Assembly: GCF_021117405.1 (NCBI RefSeq) | Contig: NZ_CP088251.1 | Coordinates: 2,356,001 to 2,420,000 of the forward strand | Length of the DNA stretch: 64,000 bases | Origin: Frateuria edaphi | GTDB lineage: Bacteria; Pseudomonadota; Gammaproteobacteria; Xanthomonadales; Rhodanobacteraceae | Direction: 5' to 3' | Shown here: one piece after another, positions 26,855-35,986 of the stretch | Numbering within the stretch: position 1 is the stretch's first letter | How the letters are laid out: every line of letters starts with the position of its first letter | The notes under the pieces: generated by a model | Databases searched by the model: none | Told to the model about the DNA's origin: nothing | Seen by the model: the letters and a program-made list of their open reading frames with translations, nothing else | Program-made: the position numbers and the translations under genes

Positions 26855-28001
26855 CGAAACGTCCAGCGCGCAACCGCTGCGCGCCGGCTTCGTGCGGCTG
26901 ACGGCAGCCGATCGTCCCGGCGTCGCGCAACCGGTGCCCGTGCGAGACATTCCCGTGCAGCCGTGGCGCTGGATCTGGATCGGTGCGGCGGTGCTCGCAT
27001 TGCTGCTCACCGGCGCATGGGAGTGGCAATGGCGCGCCTTCGGCGTCACCCCGGGCTATCGCAACAGCAACGGCGAATGGGCCATGCAGCGGCGGCGCAT
27101 CGACCAGGGCGAAGGCGGCAAGACCGTGCTGATCGGCTCCTCGCGCGTGCTGTTCGACGTGCAGTTGACGCAGTGGCAGCGATTGACCGGCGAACGGCCG
27201 ATCCAGCTGGCGATGGAAGGCACCTCGCCGCTGCCGATGCTCGAAGACCTGGCCGCCGATCCGAACTTCAAGGGCCGGCTGGTGGTCGGCGTCGCGCCAT
27301 TGCTCTTCTTCACCGGCTACGCCTACCGCGGCGACGTGGTGCCCTATACGCACAAGCAGACGCCGTCGCAAAAAATCGGCAACTGGCTGTCGATGCACCT
27401 GATCGAGCCCTGGCTTGCCTTCGACGACCCCGATTTCGCCCTGGCCACGGTGGTCAAGCGCCAGGCCTGGCCGGCGCGCGACGGTACCCACCCGTACATC
27501 GCCGTGCGCAAGCTCGCGGACACGGGCGCCGACCGCGACACCCACATGTGGACCAAGCTGCAGACCGACGCCGGCTACCGCGCACTGGCCCGACGCATCT
27601 GGGCGCAGCAGTTCCACCGTCCGCCACCGCCGAACATGGACACGCCGGCCAAGCAGCGCAGCATGGTCGATGAACAGATCCGCCGCGCAGTGGTGGCGGT
27701 CGCCACGCTGCGCGCCCGTGGCGTGCAGGTGGTATTCGTGCGCCCGCCGAGCATCGGTCCGTTCCATGCATTCGAGGAAAAGGTGCTGCCGCGCGCACAG
27801 ACCTGGGACGTGCTGCTCAGGCGCACGGGCGCGCCGGGCATCCATTTCGAGGATCATCCGCAGTTGCGCGGCTACGAGCAGCCGGAGTGGTCGCACATCG
27901 CGGCCACCGATGCCCGCCGGTTCACCACGGCACTGGTGCCGCTGGTCGAGGGCCAGCTCGCCCCCGCCCCACCGGCCCGGCTGGCGTCGACGAAGCCGTA
28001 G
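26829..28001 (+). CDS. SGNH-like membrane partner of the MBOAT acyltransferase
   Basis: 390-residue protein with one N-terminal membrane helix (WIWIGAAVLALLLTGAW, about 49-65) and a large periplasmic domain. TVLIGSSRVLFDVQL resembles the block I nucleophile region of SGNH hydrolases (GxS). EWSHIAATDARRF near the C-terminus resembles the block V His region. By analogy with AlgJ/AlgX and PatB it would accept the acetyl group from the MBOAT protein and place it on a polymer. The start overlaps the MBOAT gene by 26 bases, a strong sign of joint function. I do not recognise a named family beyond this. Confidence 0.72.
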   Translation: MPSSISSSDETSSAQPLRAGFVRLTAADRPGVAQPVPVRDIPVQPWRWIWIGAAVLALLLTGAWEWQWRAFGVTPGYRNSNGEWAMQRRRIDQGEGGKTVLIGSSRVLFDVQLTQWQRLTGERPIQLAMEGTSPLPMLEDLAADPNFKGRLVVGVAPLLFFTGYAYRGDVVPYTHKQTPSQKIGNWLSMHLIEPWLAFDDPDFALATVVKRQAWPARDGTHPYIAVRKLADTGADRDTHMWTKLQTDAGYRALARRIWAQQFHRPPPPNMDTPAKQRSMVDEQIRRAVVAVATLRARGVQVVFVRPPSIGPFHAFEEKVLPRAQTWDVLLRRTGAPGIHFEDHPQLRGYEQPEWSHIAATDARRFTTALVPLVEGQLAPAPPARLASTKP

Positions 28002-28438
28002 TTCCGCGCAGGCACGCGACGGACCTCTTCATCACGGATCATTGAGCCTGCAAAGGCACCCAGGCGGTTAGCGTTGGCGACTCCTGCCCTGCCGGAGTCC
28101 GCCATGCGCCCGCTTCTGCGCGTCGATGACCGCGCGTTCCGGTTGCGCGAGCACCTTCGTGGCGCGGCGCCTGCTGGGCCGCGACTGAGCAACGGCGGCG
28201 TGCGCCGGTGGGTTGCCTTCCCGTTCCGCGTGCTTCGTGCACCGCCTCGGCATCGCTACGCCGTCGACGGCTCGCAGGACGAGCTGGGGCGCCGGCGCCG
28301 GGCTGGTCGTGCAGATCGCAGGCATGGCATCGATGATCACCCTCATGCGTGGCCGTCGCTGAACCGGCCGCGGCCCGCGCACTGGCCTTTCCATCCGGCG
28401 CGTAGTCGAATGCCCGGCAGTCTCCACCGGAGTTACAG
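28002..28438. other. 437-base interval without a convincing gene
   Basis: Open frames exist on both strands, but their translations are arginine/alanine-rich without domains, as expected of GC-rich noncoding DNA. No terminator, tRNA or clear promoter is seen. It ends in the ribosome site of the next gene. Confidence 0.5.
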
Positions 28439-28759
28439 GTGATCAAGGACATCGACCGACTGAACCGCCATCTCGATCGCTTCGAGCGTCGGTTGCCGCG
28501 CTGGATCGCGTCGCCCCTGCGCTGGCTGCGCGCGCCCTCGTCGCGCTGGGTGCGCATCCCGGTGGGCCTGCTGCTTATCGTCGCCGGCTTTTTCAGTTTC
28601 CTGCCGCTGCTCGGGCTGTGGATGCTGCCGTTGGGTGTGCTGCTGCTCGCCCAGGACCTGCCGTTCCTGCGCCGGCCCACGCGCTGGTCGTTGATCCTGC
28701 TGGAACGCCAATGGCTGCGCTGGAAGCGGCGCCGGCGCCAGGCCCGGCGGTCGTCGTAA
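28439..28759 (+). CDS. small conserved membrane protein
   Basis: 106 residues, starting at GTG 28439 with GGAG at 28429-28432. Charged N-terminal helix (IDRLNRHLDRFERRLPRW), one or two membrane segments (VRIPVGLLLIVAGFFSFLPLLGLWMLPLGVLLLAQDLPF), and a basic C-terminus (WKRRRRQARR). Similar proteins are found in many gammaproteobacteria, sometimes with unsupported names. The function is unknown; the topology suggests an inner-membrane accessory protein. Confidence 0.72.
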   Translation: MIKDIDRLNRHLDRFERRLPRWIASPLRWLRAPSSRWVRIPVGLLLIVAGFFSFLPLLGLWMLPLGVLLLAQDLPFLRRPTRWSLILLERQWLRWKRRRRQARRSS

Positions 28760-28760
28760 C

Positions 28761-28828
28761 CTTCGTAGGCTCAGCCCACCGTAATCCGCGGCAGGCCCCC
28801 CGGGCGGGCTGAAACCCATCCTGCGAAG
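28761..28828. repeat. REP-like inverted repeat, CAGCCCACC type
   Basis: The left arm CTTCGTAGG...CTCAGCCCACC and the right arm GGGCGGGCTGAAACCCATCCTGCGAAG are inverted, imperfect copies; the left arm is shortened. The core recurs at 30036-30050, 40852-40912 and 46798-46824. Confidence 0.65.
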
Positions 28829-28881
28829 CCCTGACTCGGGCTTCAGTCGCCATTGGCGAGCGCTACGGCACCCTATTACGG

Positions 28882-29988
28882 ATGCGTATCCGAACGGCCA
28901 CCCGTCCCGTCGTCCTGCTCGCGCTGCTGGCCCTGGCCGCCGGCTGCGCGCGTCCGCGCGTGGAAGCGCCGCAGCGCCGACCCGACGAGGTGCGCGCGCA
29001 GATCGTGCGCCTGTTGCCCGGAGACACCGCGGACCGCGCGGGTTGGGCCAACGACATGTACGCGGCGTTCTCCGCGCTGGACATCCCGCCGACCGACAGC
29101 AACCTCTGCGCCGCGCTCGCCGTCGCCGCGCAGGAATCGAACTATCACGCCGAACCGGTGGTGCCGGGCCTGGGCTCCATCGCGCGCAAGGAGATCGACC
29201 GCCGCGCCGCGCAGCACCACGTCCCGCAGTTTCTGGTGCGCGCCGCGCTGGCGCTGAAGTCGCCGGACGGCAAGCGCTACGGCGACCGCCTGGCCAGCGT
29301 GCGCACCGAACGCGAACTGAGCCGCCTGTACGAGGACTTCATCGGCATGGTGCCGCTGGGTCGCCGCCTGCTGGGCGACGACAACCCGGTGCACACCGGC
29401 GGCCCGATGCAGGTGAGCGTCGCCTTCGCCGAGGAATACGCCGACGACCACACCTATCCCTATCCGGTCGATGGCTCGATCCGCCACGAGGTATTCAGCC
29501 GCCGCGGTGGCCTGTACTTCGGCATCGCCCATCTGCTCGCCTACCCGGTCGACTACCGGCAGATGCTCTACCGCTTCGCCGATTACAACGCGGGCTGGTA
29601 CGCCAGCCGCAACGCGGCGTTCCAGAACGCGCTGAGCGAGGTCACCGGCATTGCGCTGGACTTCGACGGCGACCTGATCCGCTACGACGGTGGCCTGGGC
29701 GCCACCGAACGCGCCGCCCGCACACTTGCCAGGCGCCTGGACCTCGAACCGGGCGAGATCCACGACGCACTGGCCGAAGGCGAAGGCCCCGATTTCGTGC
29801 GCACCGCCCTGTACACGCGCGTGTTCGAACTTGCCGACGCCGGTGCGCGCAAGCCGTTGCCACGCGAGATGTTGCCGCGCATCCGACTGGAAAGCCCCAA
29901 GATCACCCGCAAGCTCACCACCGCCTGGTTCGCCAAACGCGTCGACGGGCGCTATCAGCGCTGCCTGGCGCAGGCCCCGCGTGGCTGA
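28882..29988 (+). CDS. DUF1615 lipoprotein
   Basis: 368-residue predicted lipoprotein. The leader RPVVLLALLALAAGC ends in a lipobox with Cys at about residue 22. The body carries DUF1615-type segments: LCAALAVAAQESNYHAEPVVPGLG, GGPMQVSVAF, RRGGLYFGIAHLLAY and RFADYNAGWYASRNAAFQNALSEVTG. The ESN and GGPMQVS pattern recalls lysozyme-like transglycosylase folds, so a peptidoglycan role is possible. That is inference; the family is uncharacterised. ATG at 28882. Confidence 0.88.
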   Translation: MRIRTATRPVVLLALLALAAGCARPRVEAPQRRPDEVRAQIVRLLPGDTADRAGWANDMYAAFSALDIPPTDSNLCAALAVAAQESNYHAEPVVPGLGSIARKEIDRRAAQHHVPQFLVRAALALKSPDGKRYGDRLASVRTERELSRLYEDFIGMVPLGRRLLGDDNPVHTGGPMQVSVAFAEEYADDHTYPYPVDGSIRHEVFSRRGGLYFGIAHLLAYPVDYRQMLYRFADYNAGWYASRNAAFQNALSEVTGIALDFDGDLIRYDGGLGATERAARTLARRLDLEPGEIHDALAEGEGPDFVRTALYTRVFELADAGARKPLPREMLPRIRLESPKITRKLTTAWFAKRVDGRYQRCLAQAPRG

Positions 29989-30006
29989 GCCGCCCAAACC
30001 GATCGC

Positions 30007-30050
30007 CTGAAGCGCGTCGGCCGCGACCCGCAAGTCGCTTCAGCCCACCG
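30007..30050. terminator. hairpin between convergent genes, containing a REP-like core
   Basis: CTGAAGCG (30007-30014) and CGCTTCAG (30036-30043) form a perfect 8-bp stem; the right side continues as CGCTTCAGCCCACC, the core of the REP-like family seen elsewhere. It could serve both converging genes. Confidence 0.5.
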
Positions 30051-30104
30051 GCCCGATCGCCAAAAGGTACCGGAGGCGCCGGGGGAGGCCTGCCCTCCGC
30101 CTCG

Positions 30105-31385
30105 CTATGAGGCCTTCTTCTGCCCGATCGGACCGGTTGCCGGCGGCTCCCAACCGAACACGCTGCGACCGCCGTACTCGTGCGAGCGAAGGCGCTCCCC
30201 GGCGATGTACTGCTCCACCGACGGTCCCCTGGCGTGCCGCTCCAGCCGACGCGCCTGCTCGTCGAGCCGCCTGAGCGCGGCCAGTTGTTCGTCCCGGCCG
30301 AGCCTGGCGTTCTCCACCGCCGACTTCAGCACGCCGATGGTGTGGTCGTAGACACGCGTGGGCACCGGGAACGGGTGGCGGTCCTTGCCGCCGTGCGCCA
30401 GCGAGAAGCGCGCCGGGTCGCTGAAGCGGCACGGGGCGCCGTGGACCACTTCGGCCACCATCGCCAGCGCGCGTACCGTGCGCGCACCCACGCCGGGCAC
30501 CTGCAGCAGATCGGTGAAATCGCGCGGGCCGTTTTCCGCCGCGGCGGCGAGCGCGCCGTGCAGGCGGCGCGTCACGACGTCGCTGCCGCGCACGTCGTGG
30601 TGGTCGGGCATCATCAGGTGCGGCAGCAGGCCGAGTTGCAGCGGCCCGTCGGACGGCGACTGCACGGGTGCGGCCTTGCCCTCGATCTGCGCCATCTCGC
30701 GCGCGATGCCGTCCGGACCGAGCGTCCGCAGCAGTTCGATCTGCGCCAGGCGCGAGGCATGCGCGCGGTGGTCGGCCAGGTTCACGATGCGTCCCTGCCC
30801 CGGCCCGTCGACCGCCGCGTGCGGATCATCCACGAAGCTCTTGAGGTTCTCCGACAGCCAGTGGTAACGGCGTGCCTGCCGGCGCTCGCCGTTCATGCCC
30901 TGCTGCACGACGACCCACTGGCCGTCGTCGGTGACCACGAAGCCGTGCAGGTAGAGGTCGAAGCCGTCCTGCACCGCGGCGCTGTCCACCTTGGCCACCA
31001 GCCGGCTCGCGCCCGCCAGCGCAGCGCCGTCGAAGCCGACCTTCTCGCCGATGGCCACCAGCTCGCCCGGCGTGGCGCGCGAGTGTTTGCCGCGCCCGCC
31101 GCAGACGTGGATGCCCAGCTCGCCCGACAGCGGCGCGAGACCACGCTTGAGCGCGCCGATCACGCTGGTGGTGATGCCGGAGGAATGCCAGTCCATGCCC
31201 ATCACCGCGCCGAAGGACTGGAACCAGAACGGGTGCGCCAACCGCCGCAGGAACTCGTCGCGTCCGTACTCGCGCACGATCGCCTCGGCCGTCAGCGCGC
31301 CCAGCCGCGTCATGCGGTCCGCCAGCCAGCGCGGCACGCGCCCGCCATGCAGCGGCAGGTCGGCGCTTCCGGATCGTCGGGTCAT
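30105..31385 (-). CDS. DUF763 domain protein
   Basis: 426-residue conserved protein of unknown role. It begins RSGSADLPLHGGRVPRWLADRM, a DUF763 hallmark, with later HPFWFQSFGAVMGMDWHSSGITTS, GIHVCGGRGKHSRATPGEL, KVDSAAVQDGFDLYLHGFVV and MPDHHDV. A short helix-hairpin-helix-like stretch DLLQVPGVGARTVRALAMVAEV suggests nucleic-acid contact. Family members often cluster with DNA repair genes, and a role in DNA metabolism is only inferred. It is cytoplasmic, with no signal. It is divergent from amgK. Confidence 0.88.
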   Translation of the reverse strand: MTRRSGSADLPLHGGRVPRWLADRMTRLGALTAEAIVREYGRDEFLRRLAHPFWFQSFGAVMGMDWHSSGITTSVIGALKRGLAPLSGELGIHVCGGRGKHSRATPGELVAIGEKVGFDGAALAGASRLVAKVDSAAVQDGFDLYLHGFVVTDDGQWVVVQQGMNGERRQARRYHWLSENLKSFVDDPHAAVDGPGQGRIVNLADHRAHASRLAQIELLRTLGPDGIAREMAQIEGKAAPVQSPSDGPLQLGLLPHLMMPDHHDVRGSDVVTRRLHGALAAAAENGPRDFTDLLQVPGVGARTVRALAMVAEVVHGAPCRFSDPARFSLAHGGKDRHPFPVPTRVYDHTIGVLKSAVENARLGRDEQLAALRRLDEQARRLERHARGPSVEQYIAGERLRSHEYGGRSVFGWEPPATGPIGQKKAS

Positions 31386-31533
31386 CGCGGCTCCAGCGAA
31401 AATACGGTCAGGCAGGGTGCAAAACCCAAGGTATCGAGTATCGCAAACGGCTGTCTCACCGGATGAACCTCCGCCAGCCGGCGTCGGCGCAAGCGGATGG
31501 ACCGCGTGCGCGCCGGCTCGCTAAGCTGATGCG

Positions 31534-32649
31534 ATGCCCGCGACCGACCCGCCCATGACCCCCTCCGACCGCGCCGCCGCCCGACTTGCCTGGGCCCGCG
31601 CCACGCTGCACGACGACACGCTGACCCTGGCGCCGGCTTCGTCCGACGCCAGCTTCCGCAGCTACTGGCGTACGCAGGGCGAGGGCAGCTGGATCGTCAT
31701 GGACTCGCCGCCGGCGCTGGAAGATCCCGCGCCCTGGCTGGCCATCGGCCAGCGCCTGCGCGACGCCGGCCTGCACGCGCCAGTGGTGCTCGCGCACGAC
31801 CTGGCGCAGGGCTTCCTGGTGATCGAGGACTTTGGCCGGCAGGACTACCTATCGTGCCTGAACCCGGACACGGCCGACGCGCTCTACGCCCAGGCGATGG
31901 ACGCGCTGCTGCGCATCCAGGCCAACGTCGACGGCTCCGACCTGCCGCCCTACAACCATGCCTTCCTGCAGCGCGAACTCGAACTGATGCCCGAGTGGTT
32001 CCTGCAACGCCACCTGGGGTACACGCCCGCGTGCGAGGAATGGGACGTGATCGAGCAGGCCTTCACCGTGCTTCTGCACAACGCCGCCGAGCAGCCGCGC
32101 GTGTTCGTGCACCGCGATTTCCACAGCCGCAACCTGATGCGGTTGGAGAGCAGCCGTTCCGGCCCCTTCCGCATGCCCTGCCTGACGCCCTTCGTCGCGC
32201 CCTACCAGCCCGCAGGCGCGGAAGCCCTGCCGCGACTGCGCAACCCCGGCATCATCGACTTCCAGGGCGCGCTGCACGGCCCGCTCGCCTACGACCTGGC
32301 CTCGCTGCTGCGCGATTGCTACATCGCCTGGGACGAAACCCGCGTGGCGCAGTGGGTCGAGCAATACCGCCAGCGCGCGCAGCAGGCGGGCCTGCTCGAC
32401 GCCACGGTCGACCGCGAGCGTTTCCAGCGCTGGTTCGACCTGATCGGCCTGCAGCGCCACATCAAGGTGCTCGGCATCTTCTGCCGGCTCTGGTACCGCG
32501 ACGGCAAGCGCGGTTACCTCGCCGACCTGCCGCGCGTGCTCGGCTACGTGCTCACCGTCGCGCGTCGCTATCCCGAGCTGGCCGACCTGGCGGCGCTGAT
32601 CGAACGCTGCGTGGGCGAGCGCGACATCACCGCACCGGCCTCCGCATGA
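31534..32649 (+). CDS. amgK: cell-wall recycling sugar kinase AmgK
   Basis: 371-residue aminoglycoside-phosphotransferase-fold kinase that phosphorylates N-acetylmuramate (and N-acetylglucosamine) at C1 in peptidoglycan recycling. Key parts: ASSDASFRSYWR (nucleotide loop), FLVIEDFGRQDYL, the catalytic loop VFVHRDFHSRNLM, and GIIDFQGALHGPLAYDLASLLRDCYI with the metal-binding Asp. Between NLM and NPGIIDFQ lies an extra stretch of 34 residues (32140-32241) that most AmgK proteins lack. The stop overlaps murU as ATGA, so both are coupled. The start is ATG 31534 or 31555. Confidence 0.9.
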   Translation: MPATDPPMTPSDRAAARLAWARATLHDDTLTLAPASSDASFRSYWRTQGEGSWIVMDSPPALEDPAPWLAIGQRLRDAGLHAPVVLAHDLAQGFLVIEDFGRQDYLSCLNPDTADALYAQAMDALLRIQANVDGSDLPPYNHAFLQRELELMPEWFLQRHLGYTPACEEWDVIEQAFTVLLHNAAEQPRVFVHRDFHSRNLMRLESSRSGPFRMPCLTPFVAPYQPAGAEALPRLRNPGIIDFQGALHGPLAYDLASLLRDCYIAWDETRVAQWVEQYRQRAQQAGLLDATVDRERFQRWFDLIGLQRHIKVLGIFCRLWYRDGKRGYLADLPRVLGYVLTVARRYPELADLAALIERCVGERDITAPASA

Positions 32650-33368
32650 GGCACGCGCTGATCTTCGCCGCGGGCCTGGGCGAGCGCATGCGGCCGCTCA
32701 CCGACCGCACCGCCAAGCCCCTGCTCGAAGCTGGTGGCAAGCCGCTGGTCGCCTGGCATCTGGAAAAGCTCGCCGCCGCCGGCGTGCACTATGTCGTCAT
32801 CAACACCTCGTACCTGGCCGAACAATTTTCCGACGTGCTCGGCGACGGCAGCCGCTGGGGCCTGCGCATCCGCTATGCCTACGAAGGCCCGACGCCGCTG
32901 GAAACCGGTGGCGGCATGCTCAACGCGCTGTCGCTGCTGGGCGAGGCGCCCTTCATCGCGGTCAACGGCGACATCCACAGCGACCTCGACTACGCATGCC
33001 TGCCGGCCGAACCCCAGGGCGACGCGCACCTGGTGATGGTGGACAACCCGGCACACCACCCGGAGGGCGATTTCCTGCTCGACGCGCACGGCCTGCTGCA
33101 CGCCCAGGGCGCGCCACGGCTGACCTTCAGCGGCATCGGCGTCTATCGGCGCGAACTGCTGCAGCACTGGCGCCGGGTGATCGGCGACACGCCCGGCGTC
33201 GACGCCAACCCGCCGCGATTCAAGCTCGCGCCGTTGCTGCGCGCGGCCATGGCCGACGGACGCGTGCACGGCGTACATCATCACGGCGCATGGACCGACG
33301 TGGGCACGCCCGAGCGCCTGGCCGAGCTCGACAGGCACCTGCGCCAACGGCCAGCTACCGCCACCTGA
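32646..33368 (+). CDS. murU: N-acetylmuramate alpha-1-phosphate uridylyltransferase MurU
   Basis: 240-residue nucleotidyltransferase that makes UDP-MurNAc from MurNAc-1-phosphate, bypassing MurA-dependent synthesis. The signature IFAAGLGERMRPLTDRTAKPLL is the GxGxRxxPxT nucleotide site. FIAVNGDIHSDLDY contains the metal-binding aspartate, and HGAWTDVGTPERL is typical of the C-terminus. It overlaps amgK by 4 bases (ATGA). Together they recycle cell-wall sugars and in other bacteria give intrinsic fosfomycin tolerance. Confidence 0.93.
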   Translation: MRHALIFAAGLGERMRPLTDRTAKPLLEAGGKPLVAWHLEKLAAAGVHYVVINTSYLAEQFSDVLGDGSRWGLRIRYAYEGPTPLETGGGMLNALSLLGEAPFIAVNGDIHSDLDYACLPAEPQGDAHLVMVDNPAHHPEGDFLLDAHGLLHAQGAPRLTFSGIGVYRRELLQHWRRVIGDTPGVDANPPRFKLAPLLRAAMADGRVHGVHHHGAWTDVGTPERLAELDRHLRQRPATAT

Positions 33369-33537
33369 CTGGCGCGACCGGTGTCGGCGCACGCCTACAC
33401 GCTGCCGCATTAAGCTCCGGCATCGCCCTGCCCCGCGCGGCGCCGGACAAGACTGCGCCCCGCTGGCACGGCGACGACATCGCCCACATCGATGTGCCCG
33501 CAGTCGAGAAAAACAAGACCAACAAGCATGGCGGCCC

Positions 33538-35007
33538 ATGGACGACGAACGGATGCAAGCCGAACCGAAGATGGCCCAGCGTGTGCGCGCCTACGACTGG
33601 GGCGCCACCGCCATGGGTTCGATGGACACCTGGCCACAGCCGCTGCGCACCGTGGTCGACATCGTCCTGTCGTCCAACCTGCCGATGGTGATGGCATGGG
33701 GGCCGGACGCGCAGCTGATCTACAACGACGCCTACGCGGTGTTCGCCGGCGGGCGCCACCCGTACCTGCTCGGCCTGAACCTGTTGGCCGCCTGGCCTGA
33801 GGTCGCCGAGTTCAACCAGCACGTGCTCGAGGTGACGCTCGCGGGCCAGCCGCTTTCCTACACCGATCAACCGCTGGTGCTGTTCCGCCATGGCCACGCC
33901 GAAGACGTCTGGATGGACCTGGACTACACCCCGGTGCGCGATGCCGATGGTGTACCGCGTGGCTTCCTCGCCACCGTGGTCGAGACCACCGCGCGCGTGA
34001 AAGCCGAGCGTGCCTACCATCGCGCCCGCGAACAGGTCGAGCTGGCGCTCAATGCGGGTGCGGCGATTGGCACCTGGCTGTGGGACATCCCCGGCAATCG
34101 CGTCGTGGTCGATTGCCGCCTGGCCCGCGCCTTCTCGCTGGACCCGGTGGAGGGCGCAGCAGGCCTGCCCCTCGAAACCTTTCTCGAACGCATCCATCCG
34201 CAGGACCTGCCGGAGGTGGAGGTGCGCATCCAGGAAAGCATCGATCACGGCGTGCCATACCGTTGCCAATACCGCATCCGCCAGCCCGACGAAAGCTACC
34301 TCTGGGTGGAGGCATCCGGGCGCTGCGAGTTCGACGAAGACGGCAAGCCCACCTGTTTCCCCGGACTGATGGTCGATGTGCAGGAGCGCAAGCTGGCCGA
34401 ACAGCAGCAGCGCACGATGATCAACGAGCTCAACCATCGCGTGAAGAACACCCTGGCGATCGTGCAGTCGCTGGCCGCGCAATCGTTCAACGGCGCCCCG
34501 TCGGTGGAGAGCGCGGCGGAGGTGTTCAACGCCCGCCTGATCTCGCTCTCGCATGCGCACGACGTGCTCACCCGCGAGCACTGGCGCAGCGCGCTGCTGA
34601 GCGACCTGGTCGAGCAGATGGCGCATTCCCACAATTTCCGGGGCAGCGAGCGCTTCGACATCGAGGGGCCGCGCGTGCGGTTGTCGCCGCAGAATGCGTT
34701 GTCCTTCGCCATGGCGTTGCACGAGCTGGCCACCAACGCGATCAAGTACGGCGCGCTGGGCGATCGGGGCGGCGGCGTGCGCATCCATTGGCGCGTCGGC
34801 GAAGCCAACGGCCGGCGCATCCTGCATCTGGACTGGATCGAGCACGGCGGGCCGCCGGTGCATCCGCCGGCCCGCAAGGGGTTTGGCACGCGCCTGGTCG
34901 AACGCAGTCTCAATCCCGCGCGCAACGGCGCGGTCAGCATCGACTATCGCGAAAGCGGCCTGGCCTGCCACATGGCGGTGCCGCTGCCGGAAGTGGACGA
35001 CGAGTAG
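33538..35007 (+). CDS. PAS-containing HWE-family sensor histidine kinase
   Basis: 489-residue soluble sensor kinase. The N-terminal PAS/GAF-like domain (WPQPLRTVVDIVLSSNLPMVMAWGP) is of the type often followed by such kinases. A second PAS domain with PAC region spans about 160-285 (YRIRQPDESYLWVEASGRCEF). The dimerisation domain is NELNHRVKNTLAIVQSLAAQSF with the phospho-accepting H300. The N-box is HELATNAIKYGAL, and LDWIEHGGP gives the W-x-E feature of HWE kinases. No membrane segment is present, so it is cytoplasmic. A partner response regulator is not in this window. ATG at 33538. Confidence 0.92.
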   Translation: MDDERMQAEPKMAQRVRAYDWGATAMGSMDTWPQPLRTVVDIVLSSNLPMVMAWGPDAQLIYNDAYAVFAGGRHPYLLGLNLLAAWPEVAEFNQHVLEVTLAGQPLSYTDQPLVLFRHGHAEDVWMDLDYTPVRDADGVPRGFLATVVETTARVKAERAYHRAREQVELALNAGAAIGTWLWDIPGNRVVVDCRLARAFSLDPVEGAAGLPLETFLERIHPQDLPEVEVRIQESIDHGVPYRCQYRIRQPDESYLWVEASGRCEFDEDGKPTCFPGLMVDVQERKLAEQQQRTMINELNHRVKNTLAIVQSLAAQSFNGAPSVESAAEVFNARLISLSHAHDVLTREHWRSALLSDLVEQMAHSHNFRGSERFDIEGPRVRLSPQNALSFAMALHELATNAIKYGALGDRGGGVRIHWRVGEANGRRILHLDWIEHGGPPVHPPARKGFGTRLVERSLNPARNGAVSIDYRESGLACHMAVPLPEVDDE

Positions 35008-35031
35008 GTCCGGGCGCGGCGGCGACCGGCC

Positions 35032-35062
35032 AAAAAAAAACGCGGCCCCGCTCGGGGCCGCG
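35032..35062 (-). terminator. strong rho-independent terminator of the minus-strand M1 operon
   Basis: CGCGGCCCC (35041-35049) pairs with GGGGCCGCG (35054-35062), 9 bp with a 4-base loop. On the minus strand this is followed by nine T residues (35040-35032). It sits 15 bases past the stop of the minus-strand gene at 35078. Confidence 0.93.
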
Positions 35063-35077
35063 CTTCCAGCCACAGGG

Positions 35078-35986
35078 CTACAGGGCGGGCGCGAACCCGC
35101 CACGCCGGGGCGCCAGCGAACGCCCCACCGCGGCCAGCGCGAACAATCGCGCGATGCGCATCCAGCCCACCGCGAGCACCGCCAGTTCGGCGAACAGCAG
35201 CGCCAGCAGGAAGCCGCCCAGGCCCACCGCCGGGGTATGCACGCGGCCCACGCCACAAGCCAGCGCAATCGCCGAGCCGATGGCGCCGATCAGCAGATAG
35301 CTCAGCAGCGTGCCCAGCGGCCGGCGCAAGAGCTGCATGAAGCCACGCCCCAGCGCGCGGGTCGCCGAACGCAGGCCCGGGTCGACGATGAACGCCGCGC
35401 GGGCCGACTCGACCACGGCATGGGCCAGCACGAACAGCACCCCAAGGACCCACAGTGCGGTGTGCGCATAGCGGTCGGCGGTACTCTGCAGCACCGCGTG
35501 CTCGCCTGACTTGTGCGCGGCGCCGATCGCCATCGCGCCCAGGCCGATGGCGACCGCGTAGGGCAGCAGCGACCACAGCATCAGGCGGAACATGCGCCCG
35601 TACTCGATCACGCCGGACTGCAACAGCTGGCCGAAGCCCAGCGCGCGACCGGCGCGGCCGGTGGCCACCGTCATGCCGGTCAGGAACGGGCCCAGCAGCA
35701 GCGCGAACACGGTCGCCAACAGCAGCGAGCCGTGCAGTGCGGCGCCGCTGTCGCCCAGCTTGCCGATCACGTCGCCGAAGGCCAGCCCGTCGAAGCGCTG
35801 CGCCCAGTCGGCGGCGTGCACGGAGCGGTCGAGCAGGTCGGCCAGCGTCCGCCATGCCGGCAGCGCGGCTACCGCGGTGGGCAGCAGCAGGAACAGCAGC
35901 CACAGCAACAACAGGCGCCACTGCAGCGCCGCCACGGGCGCGAGCATCACGGCGCCCACATCGGTACGTCGGGTCGAGGTCATCAT
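35078..35986 (-). CDS. polytopic membrane protein, unknown function
   Basis: 302 residues with about six membrane helices, such as LLLLWLLFLLLPTAVAAL, LLLATVFALLLGPFLTGMTVA and WVLGVLFVLAHAVVESARAAFIV. The arrangement resembles uncharacterised integral proteins with a DUF4013/glycerophosphoryl-type helix bundle. I do not recognise a named family. Start: ATG 35986 overlaps the M1 peptidase stop as TGATG; GTG 35989 and ATG 35983 are close alternatives. It is the last gene of a two-gene unit and has a strong terminator. The link to the peptidase suggests a shared envelope role. Confidence 0.7.
   Translation of the reverse strand: MMTSTRRTDVGAVMLAPVAALQWRLLLLWLLFLLLPTAVAALPAWRTLADLLDRSVHAADWAQRFDGLAFGDVIGKLGDSGAALHGSLLLATVFALLLGPFLTGMTVATGRAGRALGFGQLLQSGVIEYGRMFRLMLWSLLPYAVAIGLGAMAIGAAHKSGEHAVLQSTADRYAHTALWVLGVLFVLAHAVVESARAAFIVDPGLRSATRALGRGFMQLLRRPLGTLLSYLLIGAIGSAIALACGVGRVHTPAVGLGGFLLALLFAELAVLAVGWMRIARLFALAAVGRSLAPRRGGFAPAL

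Noticed and set aside
28074-28442. 122-residue plus-strand frame in the gap before the small membrane gene
   Set aside because: Arg/Pro-rich with no domain or ribosome site, and minus-strand frames of equal quality overlap it.
28439-28759. Calling this gene tryptophan synthase beta
   Set aside because: Some relatives carry that name, but the 106-residue membrane protein has none of the PLP enzyme's features.
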